Shown piece after piece: positions 17,040 through 25,053 of a stretch of 64,000 nt of DNA. The stretch is from NCBI RefSeq assembly GCF_003955755.1, contig NZ_CP034465.1, positions 682,001 through 746,000 of the forward strand, written 5' to 3'. The notes under the pieces are model-generated. The model made no database searches, was not told the DNA's origin, and saw nothing but the letters and a program-made list of their open reading frames with translations. The first letter of the stretch is position 1. Each line of letters starts with the position of its first letter. The translations under genes and the position numbers were made by a program. This stretch comes from Jeotgalibaca ciconiae (lineage in GTDB: Bacteria > Bacillota > Bacilli > Lactobacillales > Aerococcaceae).

Positions 17040-18398
17040 GGTATGCGGAAATTGATCGACTGGCTGCACAGTTACCAACTCATAACCAAAAGCTTTTAGC
17101 CATACCAGATCTTCAGCCAAACTTTTTGGACTGCATGAAATATAGATTATTTTATCAGTACCAAAACGGCCGATGCTCCGCATTACTTTACCGCCAGCAC
17201 CATTTCTAGGTGGATTCAAGACTAATAAATCGGGGCTGCCCCAAGTTTCTTTCAATTCTTTCAAGCCGATGCGGGCATCGTTTGTCATAAAGTAAGTATT
17301 ATCCAAGCCATTTTCTGTTGCATTGCGTCTCGCTGACAGAATCGAGTTCTCAACAATTTCAATTCCGGCTAATTCCCTGCTGCGTTTGGCAAAAGGTAAA
17401 CTGAAGGTTCCTACGCCACAGAATAAATCCAGCACCCTCATATTACTATGGACATCTGCCATTTCTAAAGCTAATTCGACTAACTTCTCCGCTTGAACAG
17501 GGTTTGCTTGAAAGAAGGTGTCTGGCCAGATTCGATATTTAAAACCATTTAATTCATCATTGATATAGTCGCGGCCATGTAGAACATGTATCCTATCTGC
17601 TTGAACCCGTTCTCCTGCAGCTGCATACTCCGCCCATTGCAAGCTGACTAAGTTATCAAATTGCGATGTCAGGCGCTCTACCAAGTCATTCGTTGCTTCT
17701 TGAAGCTCACTAGGCGCCTTTGTTGCATATAAAACAACCATCAACTCACCCGTCGCAAAAGAAGTACGCATCAATAAATTACGCAACAAACCACTCTGAG
17801 ACGTTTTGTTATAGCCTGGCAATTGATAGTCCTTCTGCCACTGACTAATAACATGTTTCACGTCCACCAAAACTTTAGGCGCTAAAATCGAATCTTCTAA
17901 GTCAATGACCTGACGATGGTTCCCCTGCTGGTGCATACCGAGCTCACCGTTTGTTCCAAAAGTCAGTTCCATTTTATTGCGATAACGGTTTGGGTCATCC
18001 ATTCCGATAATTGGTTGAACGAAGCTAGAATCAAAACCAGCTCCTTCTAAGTACTCTTTTACCGTATCCATTTTATAGACCAATTGATTATCATAATACA
18101 TGTATTGAAGCGGTGTGCCTCCTGAAACAGCTTTGTGGGTTGGTATTTTCAAATTGCGTGTGGACCCCGCTTTTAATAATTCATCATAATCCACAACTAC
18201 CTTGTTACGTCCTTTTGCATTTTCGACCGCTACTCTTACCACATCGCCAGGTACAACGTTTTTCACATTGATATTTAAATGCTTCCCATTCGACCCTTTA
18301 TCTGGCGGATGAATGTAACGCGTGTAGCCGTACCCTTTTGAATTAATTTTCTCAATTGTTACATCTAGTATTTCTGTTGGATAAACCGTCTTTTCCAT
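16998..18398 (-). CDS. rlmD: 23S rRNA (uracil-C5)-methyltransferase RlmD/RumA family
   Basis: 466 residues: TRAM domain (about 5-75), a central insert, and a class I SAM-methyltransferase domain with VLDLFCGVGTFSLPFAKRSR (motif I), LVLNPPRNGAGG (motif IV) and the catalytic Cys in IIYISCSPKSL, then QPVDQFPHTTHVEAVTLL. It adds a methyl group from SAM to C5 of one or two conserved uridines of 23S rRNA; Gram-positive relatives are called RlmCD. ATG at 18398 follows a GAGG site. The 3' end carries the repeat seen twice more to the left. The 3' end of this gene (rum/rumA) is a documented integration site of streptococcal integrative elements. Confidence 0.93.
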   Translation of the reverse strand: MEKTVYPTEILDVTIEKINSKGYGYTRYIHPPDKGSNGKHLNINVKNVVPGDVVRVAVENAKGRNKVVVDYDELLKAGSTRNLKIPTHKAVSGGTPLQYMYYDNQLVYKMDTVKEYLEGAGFDSSFVQPIIGMDDPNRYRNKMELTFGTNGELGMHQQGNHRQVIDLEDSILAPKVLVDVKHVISQWQKDYQLPGYNKTSQSGLLRNLLMRTSFATGELMVVLYATKAPSELQEATNDLVERLTSQFDNLVSLQWAEYAAAGERVQADRIHVLHGRDYINDELNGFKYRIWPDTFFQANPVQAEKLVELALEMADVHSNMRVLDLFCGVGTFSLPFAKRSRELAGIEIVENSILSARRNATENGLDNTYFMTNDARIGLKELKETWGSPDLLVLNPPRNGAGGKVMRSIGRFGTDKIIYISCSPKSLAEDLVWLKAFGYELVTVQPVDQFPHTTHVEAVTLLVKER

Positions 18399-18578
18399 TT
18401 CTTCACCTCAAAATTTTGCTTTGCCGGTAGTACTGGAGACTCTTAGCAAATGATCAGTCAAATTTGTTCGATACTATTCATTATACTAAAGATGAGTAAA
18501 AGAACTATAGATGTAGAAAAATTATGCCGTTTTTAATAGTAAAACGGTTCGGTACTAGGCTCTTTCTAGCTTTCGATA
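18399..18578. other. Spacer upstream of rlmD
   Basis: 180 bp that should hold the rlmD promoter; no clear -35/-10 pair could be assigned with confidence. Confidence 0.4.
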
Positions 18579-18626
18579 AAAAGTGCAAGCTTCAGATGTA
18601 ATTTCCCATCTCAAGCTTGCACTTTT
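18579..18626 (-). terminator. Terminator of the riboflavin operon
   Basis: AAAAGTGCAAGCTT pairs with AAGCTTGCACTTTT, with further pairing of AGATG/CATCT inside. It lies about 200 bases past the ribH stop and has T-rich flanks on both sides. Confidence 0.75.
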
Positions 18627-18796
18627 ATAAAAAAATAATATTCAGCTATACAACCTTCTTGATAAGCAACGTTAGTTGTTTCTGATATTCGACTCCCACT
18701 CATTTCACTGGTTTTTGCAGCAAGCTCGTAGTGTTCGATAGGCATTCCCATTGTACTAACATTGTTCGAGAACATTTGCTTCACAGGGTAAGCCAT
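18611..18796 (-). CDS. Possible small ORF after ribH, unrecognised
   Basis: 61 codons from the ATG at 18796 (AAGGA 6 bases upstream), reading MAYPVKQMFSNNVSTMGMPI then EHYELAAKTSEMSGSRISE. The stop codon falls in the terminator arm, so the last residues are encoded by the hairpin. It could be a real small protein, a gene scrap or chance; I do not recognise it. Confidence 0.25.
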   Translation of the reverse strand: MAYPVKQMFSNNVSTMGMPIEHYELAAKTSEMSGSRISETTNVAYQEGCIAEYYFFIKVQA

Positions 18797-18832
18797 GACA
18801 AGTCCTTGAAGCATTTTAAATCAAGATTCTAC

Positions 18833-19294
18833 TTACATCCCTTTCAGCAAATTGACCATTTCAATCGCTGAGACTGCTGAATCATATCCTTTATTTCCAG
18901 CTTTCGTACCGGCACGCTCTATGGCTTGTTCGATATTATCTGTCGTCAAGACCCCGAATATTATTGGCACTCCTGTGTTCATTGAAGCCGTCGCTACTCC
19001 TTTTGAAACTTCTGCACATACATAATCATAATGCGATGTCGATCCTTTAATTACTGCTCCTAAAGTGATAATGGCATGATACTTTCCTGAAGCAGCCATT
19101 TTTTGTGCAACTAAAGGAATTTCATAAGCTCCCGGCACCCATGCGACCGTAATTTCTTCCTCTAACATGCCATGTCTTTTTAAACCGTCCACAGCTCCGC
19201 TTAATAATTTTGATCCTATAAATTCATTAAACCGTGCAATAACAATACCAACTTTTATATCTTTTGCAATTAATTGTCCTTCAAGTATGTTCAT
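18833..19294 (-). CDS. ribH: 6,7-dimethyl-8-ribityllumazine synthase (RibH)
   Basis: 153 residues, the usual length. Seen: [20 protein letters not shown] (substrate pocket), [17 protein letters not shown]-type motif, [20 protein letters not shown] with the catalytic His, and [24 protein letters not shown]. It condenses 5-amino-6-ribitylaminouracil with 3,4-dihydroxybutanone phosphate in the cytosol, as a 60-mer or pentamer. Last gene of ribD-ribE-ribBA-ribH, 53 bases after ribBA. Confidence 0.96.
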   Translation of the reverse strand: MNILEGQLIAKDIKVGIVIARFNEFIGSKLLSGAVDGLKRHGMLEEEITVAWVPGAYEIPLVAQKMAASGKYHAIITLGAVIKGSTSHYDYVCAEVSKGVATASMNTGVPIIFGVLTTDNIEQAIERAGTKAGNKGYDSAVSAIEMVNLLKGM

Positions 19295-19347
19295 TTTAAT
19301 ACCACCATTTATGTTATTTTTTTAATACTGAATACTTACCTTTTTTC

Positions 19348-20541
19348 TTAATAATTCAGATAATGATGCATTTTTTCTTGCTTGGTCTTTAGATAGCTTT
19401 CATCTTCTGTAAAAGCCTCCATTTGAAGCGGAATTCTTTCTACAATATCTAAACCATATTTATTCATGCTTTCTACTTTCAAAGGATTGTTGGTCATCAG
19501 TCGTAGTTGCGAAACACCTAAATCATCAAAAATTTGTTTGCATTCATAATATTCTCGCAAATCAGCTGGAAAGCCAAGCGCCAAGTTAGCTTCAATTGTA
19601 TCGTGTCCTTGATCTTGTAATGCATAAGCTCTTATTTTATTTACCAAACCAATTCCACGTCCTTCTTGACGCATGTAAATCAAAATCCCTCTTCCTTCAT
19701 CAGCAATGCTTTTCATTGCTGCATCCAACTGTTGTCCACAGTCACATTTTTTAGAACCAAATACATCTCCTGTCAAACATTCTGAATGAATACGACAAAG
19801 TACCGGTTCACCCTCACTGACTTCCCCCATAACCAAGGCGATATGGTGCTCACCACTTACCTCATGTTCATAAGCATAGATTTCAAAATCACCATATTTA
19901 GTAGGTAACAGTGCTTGGGATTGGCAGAAAATAACCTGTTCTTTGATTTTACGATACTCAATTAAATCAGCAATTGTACCGATTTTTAACTCATGAAGAT
20001 TAGCTAAAGCCATTAAATCATCTCTTCTTGCCATCGATCCATCTTCATTCATGATTTCACAACACAGGCCAACAGGTTCCAAACCTGCTAAACGCATTAA
20101 ATCAACCGTTGCCTCTGTATGTCCATTTCGTACCAGTACACCTCCATCAACCGCTTCTAGCGGGAACATATGGCCGGGCCTTCTAAAATCTTCCGGCTTT
20201 GCATCCTTGGACACCAGCTTCATAGCCGTCAGGGACCGTTCTCCAGCTGAAATACCTGTTGTAGTATCCACATGATCCACTGAAACAGTAAATGCAGTCC
20301 CCTGATTATCTGTACTATTTAGGCTCATTTGAGGCAATGCTAATCTTTTTGTATAGCTTTTAGGCATTGGCATACAAATTAGACCTTTGGCATAACTAGC
20401 CATGAAGTTTATATTTTCTTTAGTAGCAAATTCAGCAGCACAGATGATATCTCCTTCATTTTCTCTATCTTCATCATCCACTAATATGATGTTTTTCCCT
20501 TCTCTTAAATCATCAAGCAATTCTTCAATCGTATTAAACAT
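19348..20541 (-). CDS. ribBA: Bifunctional DHBP synthase / GTP cyclohydrolase II (RibBA)
   Basis: 397 residues from MFNTIEELL; the internal ATG at 20541 is preceded by GGAGAGG, better than the frame's first Met. N-terminal RibB (about 1-200) has the acidic metal motif DDEDRENEGD and RRPGHMFPL. C-terminal RibA (about 205-397) has the zinc motif SECLTGDVFGSKKCDCGQQL and the GTP-binding YMRQEGRGIGL. It supplies both precursors of the pathway. It starts 18 bases after ribE. Confidence 0.96.
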   Translation of the reverse strand: MFNTIEELLDDLREGKNIILVDDEDRENEGDIICAAEFATKENINFMASYAKGLICMPMPKSYTKRLALPQMSLNSTDNQGTAFTVSVDHVDTTTGISAGERSLTAMKLVSKDAKPEDFRRPGHMFPLEAVDGGVLVRNGHTEATVDLMRLAGLEPVGLCCEIMNEDGSMARRDDLMALANLHELKIGTIADLIEYRKIKEQVIFCQSQALLPTKYGDFEIYAYEHEVSGEHHIALVMGEVSEGEPVLCRIHSECLTGDVFGSKKCDCGQQLDAAMKSIADEGRGILIYMRQEGRGIGLVNKIRAYALQDQGHDTIEANLALGFPADLREYYECKQIFDDLGVSQLRLMTNNPLKVESMNKYGLDIVERIPLQMEAFTEDESYLKTKQEKMHHYLNY

Positions 20542-20559
20542 GTCCCTCTCCATTCCGTT

Positions 20560-21213
20560 CTAAAAGAACCCATTCTCTCTTAATAACTCCGCTGTTACTT
20601 GTCCCTCTTGAACATCCTCTTTGGAATCCAATCCTAGTAACTTCTCAACATACTTTCCAATCATATCGCATTCAAGGTTTACGGTATCACCCATTTTCTT
20701 TTGTAATAGGATTGTCTCTTCCCCTGTATGAGGAATAATAGAGACTTTGAAAAACTGATCATTCACCGTGACTACTGTCAAACTAACACCATCAATGGCT
20801 ATGGAACCCTTCTCGATAATGTAACGCAATAATTCCGGAGCTGTTTCAATCGTAATCCAAACGGCATTATCGTCACGCTTCAAGTTTCTAATCTTCCCTG
20901 TTCCATCGATATGCCCGCTAACTATATGACCGCCAAGTCGCGTTGCCAAACTTAATGCTCGTTCCAGGTTCACGTAACTTCCAGGTACTAATTCCCCTAT
21001 GTTAGTCCTGTTCAAGGACTCGGACATGACATCTGCCTCAAAAAAATCATTTCCTACTTTCGTCACCGTCAAACAAATACCATTTGTGGAGATACTATCT
21101 CCGATACGAGTACCTTGTAATACTTTTTGTCCCTTTATTTTGAGTACCGAAGATTTTCTACCTCGTTTAATTGATTGAATGGTTCCCACTTCTTCAACAA
21201 TTCCAGTAAACAT
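20560..21213 (-). CDS. ribE: Riboflavin synthase, alpha chain (RibE)
   Basis: 217 residues made of two lumazine-binding barrels (about 1-96 and 97-195), each with its G-S-x-N-G-x-x-LTV type motif (SISTNGICLTVTKV and SIAIDGVSLTVVTV). N-terminus MFTGIVEEVGTI is diagnostic. It converts two lumazines to riboflavin plus the pyrimidine recycled by RibH. ATG with GGAGG upstream, 27 bases after ribD. Confidence 0.96.
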   Translation of the reverse strand: MFTGIVEEVGTIQSIKRGRKSSVLKIKGQKVLQGTRIGDSISTNGICLTVTKVGNDFFEADVMSESLNRTNIGELVPGSYVNLERALSLATRLGGHIVSGHIDGTGKIRNLKRDDNAVWITIETAPELLRYIIEKGSIAIDGVSLTVVTVNDQFFKVSIIPHTGEETILLQKKMGDTVNLECDMIGKYVEKLLGLDSKEDVQEGQVTAELLRENGFF

Positions 21214-21240
21214 CGTATTCCTCCATTCAATTTTTTCTCT

Positions 21241-22329
21241 TTATTTAGCAATATACCCTTCCACAAATAAATCTTCCCCGACCATCACAGCTGTCATCCG
21301 TTCAATTTGGAATACATTTTTTAATGAGTGAATCCCCGCCCCTTCTACAGCAGTCTTAGCCTCTTTCCCTCCGATTATTTTTGGTGCAATGTAAAATTGT
21401 ATTTTGTCCACAATCCCTTCTTCCAAGGCTGAAAAATTCAGAGTTGCCCCACCTTCTAACAAGATACTATCGATGCCCCTAGCGCCTAATATATTCATTA
21501 ATTCTCGTAAATGAACTCTTCCGTGTTTTTCTTTGGTTACAATCACTTCAATACCCATTTGTTTTAACATGTCTATTTTTTCTTTACGAGCTCTTCTTGT
21601 GGTCGCCACTATTGTCTTTGCTTCATCTTGTTGAGTTAGTACCTTTGAAGTGCTTGGAATCCTTAGCTGACTATCGACAACAATTCTAATAGGATTACGA
21701 CTGTTCGTTATCCTGGAGGTTAGTCGAGGATTATCTTTGATAACCGTTTCTACTCCTACCATAATTCCCGATAGTTCGTGGCGCAAGGAGTGCACTTGTC
21801 TCCTGGATGTTTCGCCAGAAATCCATTGAGATTCATCAGTCACTGTAGCTGTCTTTCCATCTAGAGACATCGCGTTTTTCATAACCACAAATGGTTCTTT
21901 GGTAACAATGAATTTCATGAAAATCTCATTCAATTTTTGGCACTCTTCTTCTAACACACCTGTAACCACTTCAACTCCATTGCTACGAAGTTTTTCGATT
22001 CCCTTTCTTGCAACTAGCGGATTGGGATCGAGTGTCCCCACGACTACTCGTTTGATTTTCTTGTCTACTAGTAAGTTAGAACAAGGAGGTGTTTTCCCAA
22101 AATGAAAACAAGGTTCTAACGTCACATACAACGTTGCTCCAGCCACATCCTCTTTTGCAGATTCAATAGCATTTACTTCCGCGTGAGCCTGCCCATATTT
22201 TTGGTGGTATCCCTGCCCGATAACTTTTCCATTTTTCACTATTACAGCACCCACTAAGGGATTGGGAGATGTCCAACCTTTTCCTTTTTTTGCTAAGTTC
22301 AGTGCCATCCTCATATATTGATCATCCAA
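21241..22329 (-). CDS. ribD: Riboflavin deaminase/reductase RibD
   Basis: 362 residues from a TTG at 22329 (reading DDQYMRMALNLAKKGKGW) with GGAG 8 bases before it; the longer open frame reads through the riboswitch terminator and is not native. N-terminal cytidine-deaminase-like domain has HAEVNAIE and PCFHFGKTPPC (zinc ligands). C-terminal reductase domain has MKNAMSLDGKTA and LLEGGATLNFSAL. It deaminates and reduces the product of GTP cyclohydrolase II. First gene of the operon, behind the FMN riboswitches. Confidence 0.95.
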   Translation of the reverse strand: MDDQYMRMALNLAKKGKGWTSPNPLVGAVIVKNGKVIGQGYHQKYGQAHAEVNAIESAKEDVAGATLYVTLEPCFHFGKTPPCSNLLVDKKIKRVVVGTLDPNPLVARKGIEKLRSNGVEVVTGVLEEECQKLNEIFMKFIVTKEPFVVMKNAMSLDGKTATVTDESQWISGETSRRQVHSLRHELSGIMVGVETVIKDNPRLTSRITNSRNPIRIVVDSQLRIPSTSKVLTQQDEAKTIVATTRRARKEKIDMLKQMGIEVIVTKEKHGRVHLRELMNILGARGIDSILLEGGATLNFSALEEGIVDKIQFYIAPKIIGGKEAKTAVEGAGIHSLKNVFQIERMTAVMVGEDLFVEGYIAK

Positions 22330-22350
22330 CCATCTCACTCCTTCCAAAAT

Positions 22351-22384
22351 AAAAAAGCCCTCAAGATTTTGTCTCAGGGCTTTT
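22351..22384 (-). terminator. Riboswitch-controlled terminator (proximal)
   Basis: AAAAGCCCTGAG pairs with CTTGAGGGCTTTT, followed by TTATTTT on the minus strand, 22 bases before the ribD start: the expression platform of the proximal FMN riboswitch. Confidence 0.85.
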
Positions 22385-22458
22385 GTCATTCTGTTTGTAA
22401 AGACACCACAAATAAATCCATATACTTTCGTATGTGGTTGTTGTTCTTTTAAACTGAC

Positions 22459-22565
22459 GTCTTCTCTCATCCAGACTGTACTGTCGGCTTCGGAATCTAA
22501 CCGAATCTGCCTCGCGGCTCGTGGGCTTTACCACCGGTAGGGACTTGCACCCTGCCCTGAAGACT
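22459..22565 (-). promoter_or_regulatory. FMN riboswitch (RFN element), proximal
   Basis: The conserved RFN blocks are all present on the minus strand: GTCTTCAGGGCAGGG, CCCTACCGGTGGTAAAGCCC, ACGAGCCG, GATTCCGAAGCCGACAGT and GTCTGGATGAGAGAAGAC. P1 closes as GTCTTC/GAAGAC. FMN binding is expected to favour the downstream terminator and lower ribDEBAH expression. Confidence 0.95.
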
Positions 22566-22589
22566 ATTTAATTTTTATGTTACTATACA

Positions 22590-22622
22590 AAAAAAGCTCC
22601 AGAATTTTATATCCAGGGCTTC
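22590..22622 (-). terminator. Riboswitch-controlled terminator (distal)
   Basis: AGCCCTGGA and TCTGGAGCT pair with one mismatch, then seven T on the minus strand. It lies about 100 bases after the distal riboswitch and before the proximal one. Confidence 0.7.
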
Positions 22623-22725
22623 GGCTTATAGTTAAATAAGACTATTTAATAATTGCTTCACAAACCCATAATCGCTACATGTTAAAAAAAGGTTGTGGGT
22701 ATCTTAACTTCTCTGCAACTATCCT

Positions 22726-22832
22726 GCCTTCGCTTTATCCAGACTATACTGTCGGCTTCGGAATCTAACCGAATCTGCCTTACGGCTCGTGGGCTTTACC
22801 ACCGGTAGGGACTTGCACCCTGCCCTGAAGAC
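22726..22832 (-). promoter_or_regulatory. FMN riboswitch (RFN element), distal
   Basis: A second complete RFN aptamer, nearly identical to the proximal one through GTCTGGAT; only the GAGCCG-GGC loop and the 3' strand of P1 differ (CTTC/GAAG pairing kept). It has its own terminator, so the operon leader holds two aptamer-terminator units in series. Confidence 0.95.
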
Positions 22833-22848
22833 TATTTTTTGTAATGTA

Positions 22849-22877
22849 AGGATATATCGAAATACAATAGATGTCAA
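22849..22877 (-). promoter_or_regulatory. Promoter of the riboflavin operon
   Basis: TTGACA (22872-22877) and TATCCT (22849-22854) with a 17-base spacer, 17 bases before the distal riboswitch. Confidence 0.75.
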
Positions 22878-23251
22878 TATCTTTTCCTTTAATTTTCTAA
22901 ACTGTTTGCAAAAACCATAAATACTTAGCCCATCTGACCTTCATTAGATAAGCATAACTTATATAAAATTTATGCTTTTTATTGTTTTTGATAATCTAAT
23001 ATGAATAAGCATCTTTGATACAGAATTTTTAATTAGATACGAAAAAACATACCTTTTTAGAGAAATGAAACCCGTCAGTAGAATAATAATTCTCAATTTT
23101 TCGTGGCTGTGATCAGTTTATTGCGTTGTACTTTTCTTTATTGAATATTACTAGCGCTTAGCGCTGGCTGAATCCTTAATGATTTCGTATTCGCTCTCAT
23201 AGATGTAGCATAGGACAGCAAAATCAAATCAGTATTTTTTTTGATCCAAAT
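22878..23251. other. Intergenic spacer, nothing recognised
   Basis: About 370 bp, AT-rich, between the rib promoter and repeat A. The only structure seen is a short AGCGCT/AGCGCT palindrome near 23152-23166. No gene. Confidence 0.4.
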
Positions 23252-23412
23252 AAGAAAAGCGGACAAGTCCGCCTTGGCCTATGAAAAAATAGGAAATTTG
23301 ACCCTGAATGAGCAGCGAAGCGCGCAATGGGGCAAATTTATCTTTTTTTCACTAGGTCAGGACTTGGGAGCTAGACATTGATGGCTGAACTTATAATCCC
23401 CTAGTCTACAAA
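23252..23412. repeat. Modular palindromic repeat A, copy 2 (short form)
   Basis: 161 bp, almost identical to copy 1 and in the same orientation, without the extra loop module. It lies between the rib promoter region and the 3' end of the doc-type toxin gene. Confidence 0.9.
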
Positions 23413-23441
23413 AAAACGCCCTCTAATTGGAAAGCGTTTCG

Positions 23442-23855
23442 TTATTTTTGCTGTTTTTTAGTGTTCTCTTTAATCGTTTGAACGACATAGTCTTTTAGAC
23501 TATCAAAGTCCGAGTTATTCCAAGTAGCAACTTTCACTGCCAGTTCAACAGTGTCGTCGTGGTTCATGATCCATTCCAAGCCATTTATTTTTAAGACATA
23601 GTTCATAGCCATAGTAGCTGTCCTTTTATTGCCGTTGTGAAAGCAATGTTTCTTGATAAGGTTAATATAGAGGATGGATGCTTTATCTTCCACAGTCGGA
23701 TACAAGTCCTCGTCAAAGACTGATTGATGGACAGAGCGCACACACATGTTTAGAGCTGAAGCATCTTTCACACCTATCGTTTCAGCTGGAGAATCTTTCT
23801 TTATCAGATATGCATTCATGAATATGAGTTCTACTTCATTAGGCGTTTTGATCAT
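23442..23855 (-). CDS. Doc/Fic-family toxin
   Basis: 137 residues of the death-on-curing type. The Fic motif reads HCFHNGNKRTATMA at about 73-86. This is the Doc variant (H-x-F-x-x-G-N-K-R-T), a kinase that phosphorylates EF-Tu in the P1 prototype. The N-terminal MIKTPNEVELIFMNAYLI and the middle KASILYINLIKKHC are typical. Its ATG overlaps the antitoxin stop (ATGA), so they are translationally coupled. Preceded by an AbrB-type antitoxin rather than Phd. A terminator AAACGC/GGCGTTT follows at the end. Confidence 0.88.
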   Translation of the reverse strand: MIKTPNEVELIFMNAYLIKKDSPAETIGVKDASALNMCVRSVHQSVFDEDLYPTVEDKASILYINLIKKHCFHNGNKRTATMAMNYVLKINGLEWIMNHDDTVELAVKVATWNNSDFDSLKDYVVQTIKENTKKQQK

Positions 23856-24103
23856 CGCTCTACCAATGCCTTGAATACGGGTTCTTGTTCGTTGTAAATC
23901 TCCTCTACAAGTTTCATAAATTCCGCTGATACAATTTCTTCGCGTTTTTTGATGACTAAGTCACCGTTTTTCGTCGAAAATTCAATCGTGTCACCCTCAT
24001 TAATGTCAGCAAACTCCAACACATCTTTTGGTAGTGTCACGGTTAAACTGCTGCCAACTTTTCGTACTTTTCGTTCAATCTTTTTATTCAATGCCTTTTC
24101 CAC
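23852..24103 (-). CDS. AbrB/MazE-type antitoxin
   Basis: 83 residues from a GTG at 24103 with GGAGAGG upstream; an ATG 24 bases earlier has a weaker site. N-terminal SpoVT-AbrB swapped-hairpin DNA-binding domain (KVRKVGSSLTVTLPKDVLEF, INEGDTIEF) followed by a helical toxin-binding tail (EFMKLVEEIYNEQEPVFKAL). Expected to neutralise the Doc-type toxin and repress the pair; TATAAT-like sequence lies 20-35 bases upstream. Confidence 0.85.
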   Translation of the reverse strand: MEKALNKKIERKVRKVGSSLTVTLPKDVLEFADINEGDTIEFSTKNGDLVIKKREEIVSAEFMKLVEEIYNEQEPVFKALVER

Positions 24104-24355
24104 TTTCACCCTCTCCTTTATATACATATTATATGTTATATTTTTAAGAAAATCAAAAAGCTAGATTCCCAGAATCTCCCATTCGTGCACACTCAACCAC
24201 TCTTTAAGTCTTTAAGGACAATTAGTATAGCAGTAACTTCAAGAGTTTATAAATAACGAATTGACAGCATCATCTATTCCAAAAGAAATGATATTGAAGA
24301 AGTGGAAATAGATATATTATTTGGAAGAGTTTTTTCTTCAAGAAAAAATGACCTC
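24104..24355. other. Spacer left of the island
   Basis: Holds the toxin-antitoxin promoter region and then about 170 bp without a recognised gene. A plus-strand frame NDIEEVEIDILFGRVFSSRK runs into repeat B and looks like a gene scrap; not identified. Confidence 0.4.
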
Positions 24356-24501
24356 ACAAAAAAGACAACTTCCAATTTCTTGAAAAGTGTCTTGAACTGT
24401 ATAGTTGAATGGTACTCGATTTCTGAGAAATCTCCGTCCCATACTGTATCCGTAAGCGAATGAATTCGTAATGGATTCAGCAATTAACGTTTTATGAATT
24501 G
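24356..24501 (-). repeat. Repeat B copy 1 (left boundary repeat, rpsI-like)
   Basis: 146 bp about 90 percent identical, by eye, to 42873-43019. It carries a copy of the rpsI terminator hairpin (24363-24391), the shared block GAATGGTACTCGATTTCTG, CCGTCCCATACTGTATCCGT, and the last bases of rpsI including the stop (ATTAACGTTTT). It is not next to any rpsI gene here, as expected for the far att site of an element integrated in the rpsI 3' end. Confidence 0.85.
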
Positions 24502-24660
24502 CTATGTGGACAAAAATTTATGTAAAAGGATTGAATATGATATTACTTGAATCAATTTGAATCAGCAAAATAAGTTTCGCACCTCTTGTTCCTATTATAA
24601 ATTGTTTCAATTTTATCTTTACAAGGCTATGCCATTTTACACACATTTGGTTATTCTAGA

Positions 24661-24912
24661 TTACTCAAGGATGAAATGATGCCTCTCATATGGTCTGACA
24701 TTGACTTCGAAAAGGGGCTTGCCGATCTGGACGGAAAAGTAAAAATTAGCCCGTCCAAGACCAAAAACTTGATTCTCAACCTTTCTATGGATGAGCGTAT
24801 ATTGAAACAGTGGCGTGCCTAATAATCTCTTGAATTGTTGCAGCTAGGCATTCGAATAGATTCAGAGAAACAATAGGTATATCCATCTTTATATAGCATC
24901 AGCAAGCAAGAT
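24661..24912 (+). pseudogene. Tyrosine integrase remnant
   Basis: One frame reads LKDEMMPLIWSDIDFEKG, then ISPSKTKNLILNLSMDERIL KQWRA. This is the middle of a phage/ICE integrase catalytic domain (consensus G-RRGE-LAL-W-DIDF, PKTK-S-R-I-L). Two adjacent TAA follow, then SLELLQLGIRIDSEKQ and another stop, in the same frame. Start, catalytic His-x-x-Arg and Tyr are missing. It lies 160 bp inside the left boundary repeat, the usual place for the integrase of such an element. Confidence 0.75.
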
Positions 24913-25053
24913 ACATAAAGCATCATTGTTAGAGTTAAAAATTATTATAGGATTTTAATATCTGAAAAAACCAAGAGCTAAACAAAAAGTCTATAATAAA
25001 ATGAATGTTGCGAACTCATTATGAATGCAGAGGGTTTGCAGCATTTTACGTCT
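24913..25053. other. Spacer, nothing recognised
   Basis: AT-rich 140 bp between the integrase remnant and the nuclease gene's stop codon; no structure noted. Confidence 0.4.

Noticed and set aside
16955-17209. Plus-strand frame antisense to rlmD 3' end
   Set aside because: Shadow of rlmD and its repeat; no ribosome-binding site.
22330-22470. 47-codon N-terminal extension of RibD
   Set aside because: It translates the riboswitch terminator; RibD homologues start at DDQYM-like sequence and a TTG with a good ribosome-binding site is there.
24274-24483. 69-codon frame over repeat B copy 1
   Set aside because: The frame is explained by the untranslated rpsI-downstream repeat and has no start signal.
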